Assembly (NCBI GenBank): GCA_014189435.1 | Contig: CP050293.1 | Location: 6,081,001 to 6,145,000, forward strand | Reading direction: 5' to 3' | DNA length: 64,000 bases | DNA from: Mesorhizobium loti | GTDB taxonomy: Bacteria; Pseudomonadota; Alphaproteobacteria; Rhizobiales; Rhizobiaceae | Part shown: piece by piece, positions 62,352 to 64,000 of the stretch | Position numbering within the stretch: the first letter of the stretch is position 1 | How the letters are laid out: the number at the start of each line of letters is the position of its first letter | Position numbers and translations under genes: made by a program | Notes under the pieces: generated by a model | What the model was told of the DNA's origin: nothing | The model's database searches: none | Seen by the model: only the letters and a program-made list of their open reading frames with translations

Positions 62352-62537
62352 TCAGGCGCCCAGCTTGCCAACAGAGCCGGTCAGGTTGTCGGACATGATG
62401 GTCGAATCCCGACCACCGCGCGCCCGCATCTCTGCCATCTGGCGGCGCTTCTCTGCCAGGACGGCAGGGTCTTGCGCGTCCGGCATACGAGCCGGCTCTT
62501 CCACTTTCGGAGCTTTGGGCTTGAACAAGCTTGCCAT
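62352..62537 (-). CDS. Small hypothetical phage protein
   Basis: 61 residues (MASLFKPKAPKVEEPARMPD, RRQMAEMRARGGRDSTIMSD). Short proteins with this MASLFxPKxP start and RxRxGRxSTI centre occur next to podoviral portal genes and may be minor virion proteins. The start is set by the ATG at 62537, preceded by AAAAGGATCAAG. Confidence 0.7.
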   Translation of the reverse strand: MASLFKPKAPKVEEPARMPDAQDPAVLAEKRRQMAEMRARGGRDSTIMSDNLTGSVGKLGA

Positions 62538-62551
62538 GGTCTTGATCCTTT

Positions 62552-62779
62552 TCAGACGATGAGAGCGAGGAACGCGGCCCCGACTGTCCCCCAGGACAGC
62601 ACCGCGATGCAGACATGAGCCACCGCGCCGCCGAGGTTCCCGGCATCGGCAAACTCTTCGGCGAGGAACGCCAGCGCGCACGTTGCCGCGGCGAGGCCCC
62701 AAGCCCATGGCCTGTCCAGATGGAGGCCGGCGGCAGCGATGATCAGCACCAGCAAGGCGCCGGAGGTGTTCTTGTTCAT
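62552..62779 (-). CDS. Small membrane protein, possible holin
   Basis: 75 residues with three hydrophobic segments (ALLVLIIAAAGLHL, AWGLAAATCALAFLAEEF, AVAHVCIAVLSWGTVGAAFL). Size and layout fit a class I holin, but no family signature is clear and it stands at the terminase end rather than beside the endolysin remnant. Confidence 0.6.
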   Translation of the reverse strand: MNKNTSGALLVLIIAAAGLHLDRPWAWGLAAATCALAFLAEEFADAGNLGGAVAHVCIAVLSWGTVGAAFLALIV

Positions 62780-62789
62780 CGCGCCGGCT

Positions 62790-63020
62790 CTAATTGTTCA
62801 GCTCGTAGGCCAGGCCCTTGGCGTCCAACGCCCTGCCATTGAGCCCGTAGAGAACGGACACAGCACCGCGACCGCGTTCTGCCCGGATCAGGCCGAACCG
62901 GCTTTCCCCGAACGCCTTGGCGGCCAGGGCAAGCGATGCGGCGGCCTGCTTTTCTGTGATCGAGCCGCGCGTTGCGCCCTTCGCCGGCTTCGGAACCTTG
63001 ATCGAGTCTTCGAATGTCAT
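62790..63020 (-). CDS. Hypothetical phage protein
   Basis: 76 residues from the ATG at 63020 (MTFEDSIKVPKPAKGATRGS). It ends GRGAVSVLYGLNGRALDAKG and has a central Ala-rich helix. The start overlaps the terminase stop (ATGA). Function unknown. Confidence 0.65.
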   Translation of the reverse strand: MTFEDSIKVPKPAKGATRGSITEKQAAASLALAAKAFGESRFGLIRAERGRGAVSVLYGLNGRALDAKGLAYELNN

Positions 63021-64000
63021 TGCCTGCCTGCCTTCTGTTGCGAGTAGCCGACCTTGACTTGCGGCAGTCGGCCGCCGAGTGCCGCTTCGTGCATCTTGCG
63101 GATTGCAAGCTTCTCGCCTTCGGACCAAGACATGATGGTTGCATCGCCATCGTCGGGGGACCGGCCTATCCGCTTGCGGATTTCTTCCTTGCTTTCGATT
63201 TGAATGTTGCCGGCGCCCACCGGCTTCCACCGATAGGACACGAGGTCAGCAACCAGCATCGGGTCAGGTGGCAGCGCCATCGGTGACCCGCCTTCCTGCC
63301 CAGGGTCGAGCGCTTCACGAAACCGCCAGATGGCTTCAGCGCGCTTGTTGGCGAAACCGAGCGCCTTATCCACCGTCCGCGCCGTCGACCCATGGGCTGC
63401 ATTGAAGCCGGCAACCGGGACGCTGTTGTCCTTCAGGAACCGCATGGCGTCGCCGCCGTAGCCGCCGCCCACGTCGATGATAACCACACAGCCATCACGG
63501 CGGATCTTGAACACTTCGGCGCCGATGCTTGGTCCGTCCGGCGTTTCCTTGCCCGGCTTGCGCACCAGCGGCGCGAACCATGTCCCATATCGAGGAGCGA
63601 ACGAGGACTTGTCAGCGCCGCCCTGTGCGACGTCGACAGCCACCGCCGTCATCTTCAGGCCCTTGAACCCGTCAGGCTTCCAGCGCCCTTGCGCCTGCCG
63701 TATCCAGTCCGACGGTATTACCTGCCAGCGGTCATCTTGTTGCCCGACGTCGAACCGGCCTTCACGGAGCATCGTGCGTAGCGGTTCCGGCATGGCCTCG
63801 ATCGTCGCCGCATAGCCGGTGTCGGCCAGGTCCGGGTTGTCCTCGAGCGTCGAAGGGATGAATGTGCGGGACCGCGGCCGCTCACCTTTCGGCCCGACAT
63901 AGTCCCTGTCGACTTCTGTGTCTTCGCCGTCGATCGTGGTGTACCAGCGCAGTTCGCCAGGCTGAGCCGGGTTCGGATGCGTCGGATCCAGCCAAGCGCC
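63017..64000 (-). CDS. terL: Terminase large subunit, C-terminal part (nuclease domain), 5' partial
   Basis: 327 codons are in frame to the right edge; the ATPase part lies outside. The RuvC-like nuclease domain is recognisable: first Asp in AVAVDVAQGGADKSS, second in CVVIIDVGGGYGGDA, third in RIGRSPDDGDA near the C terminus. Upstream SRTFIPSTLEDNPDLA is the usual linker before the nuclease. It cuts concatemeric DNA during packaging. The product ends next to the small head/lysis genes. Confidence 0.9.
   Translation of the reverse strand, partial: GAWLDPTHPNPAQPGELRWYTTIDGEDTEVDRDYVGPKGERPRSRTFIPSTLEDNPDLADTGYAATIEAMPEPLRTMLREGRFDVGQQDDRWQVIPSDWIRQAQGRWKPDGFKGLKMTAVAVDVAQGGADKSSFAPRYGTWFAPLVRKPGKETPDGPSIGAEVFKIRRDGCVVIIDVGGGYGGDAMRFLKDNSVPVAGFNAAHGSTARTVDKALGFANKRAEAIWRFREALDPGQEGGSPMALPPDPMLVADLVSYRWKPVGAGNIQIESKEEIRKRIGRSPDDGDATIMSWSEGEKLAIRKMHEAALGGRLPQVKVGYSQQKAGRQ

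Larger units (their letters stand above)
38277..64000. mobile_element. Podovirus-like prophage in comM, left part
   Basis: From the comM break to the right edge, genes fall into a phage order: early/accessory genes at the left, then a long minus-strand late block running terminase, portal, scaffold, capsid, tail tubes A and B, three internal virion proteins with cell-wall hydrolase domains, tailspike and endolysin remnant. The head-tail organisation is T7-like. Neither integrase nor replication genes appear in the window, so the element extends beyond 64000. Frameshift and endolysin decay suggest that it may be defective. Confidence 0.9.

Overview
The window looks like a chromosome segment of a Mesorhizobium-like member of the Rhizobiales. 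The signs are high GC, a rhizobial-type PmtA, a malonyl-CoA synthetase gene beside a GntR/FCD regulator, rhizobial palindromic repeats (one extends the murQ reading frame), a GTTC-N7-GTTC SOS box, and small phage genes of types common in rhizobia. No rRNA, tRNA or CRISPR array was seen.

Host part (1-38277). A 5'-truncated fumarylacetoacetate hydrolase-family gene opens the window. Bases 1027-11785 form an amino-sugar locus. The minus strand carries an ABC sugar importer (binding protein, two permeases, UgpC-type ATPase), a Gfo/Idh/MocA oxidoreductase and murQ. The plus strand carries a four-gene overlapping operon: BadF-type sugar kinase, HutC-type GntR regulator, SIS-domain deaminase/isomerase and nagA. 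Direct TGGTATT repeats with an 11-bp period lie in front of both arms and probably tie them into one regulon. Next come matB with a GntR/FCD regulator, rpe, and two large exported proteins (1268 and 653 aa) that share a Cys-containing module. They are followed by dnaK and a dnaJ whose 3' end is frameshifted, then pmtA, an FMN reductase, pyrF, a DUF1330 gene, an arsR-SRPBCC-GFA operon with a perfect ArsR-type operator, an ATP-grasp gene, a Dgo-type sugar-acid operon (SDR, dgoK, dgoA, SMP-30 lactonase), a GGDEF/EAL gene, a GtrA-like gene and gshB.

Junction (36970-38300). An NQO/KefF-type flavodoxin gene sits between two identical 17-nt repeats, the second of which contains a perfect alphaproteobacterial LexA box. 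That box precedes comM, which breaks off after 79 codons exactly where a prophage begins.

Prophage (about 38277 to the right edge). This is a podovirus-like prophage that runs past the window. Its left end has small early or accessory genes: an XRE regulator with paired operators, an HNH protein, and an exported protein with an acidic partner. All late genes lie on the minus strand and read leftward: terminase, small head/lysis genes, portal, scaffold, capsid, tail tube A and B, a GNAT-like protein, T7 gp14/gp15/gp16-like internal virion proteins (gp15-like carrying lytic transglycosylase plus M15 peptidase), a beta-helix tailspike and a decayed GH108 endolysin. The gp16-like gene is split by a one-base shift in an A-run. 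No integrase is visible; it and the rest of comM should lie beyond base 64000.
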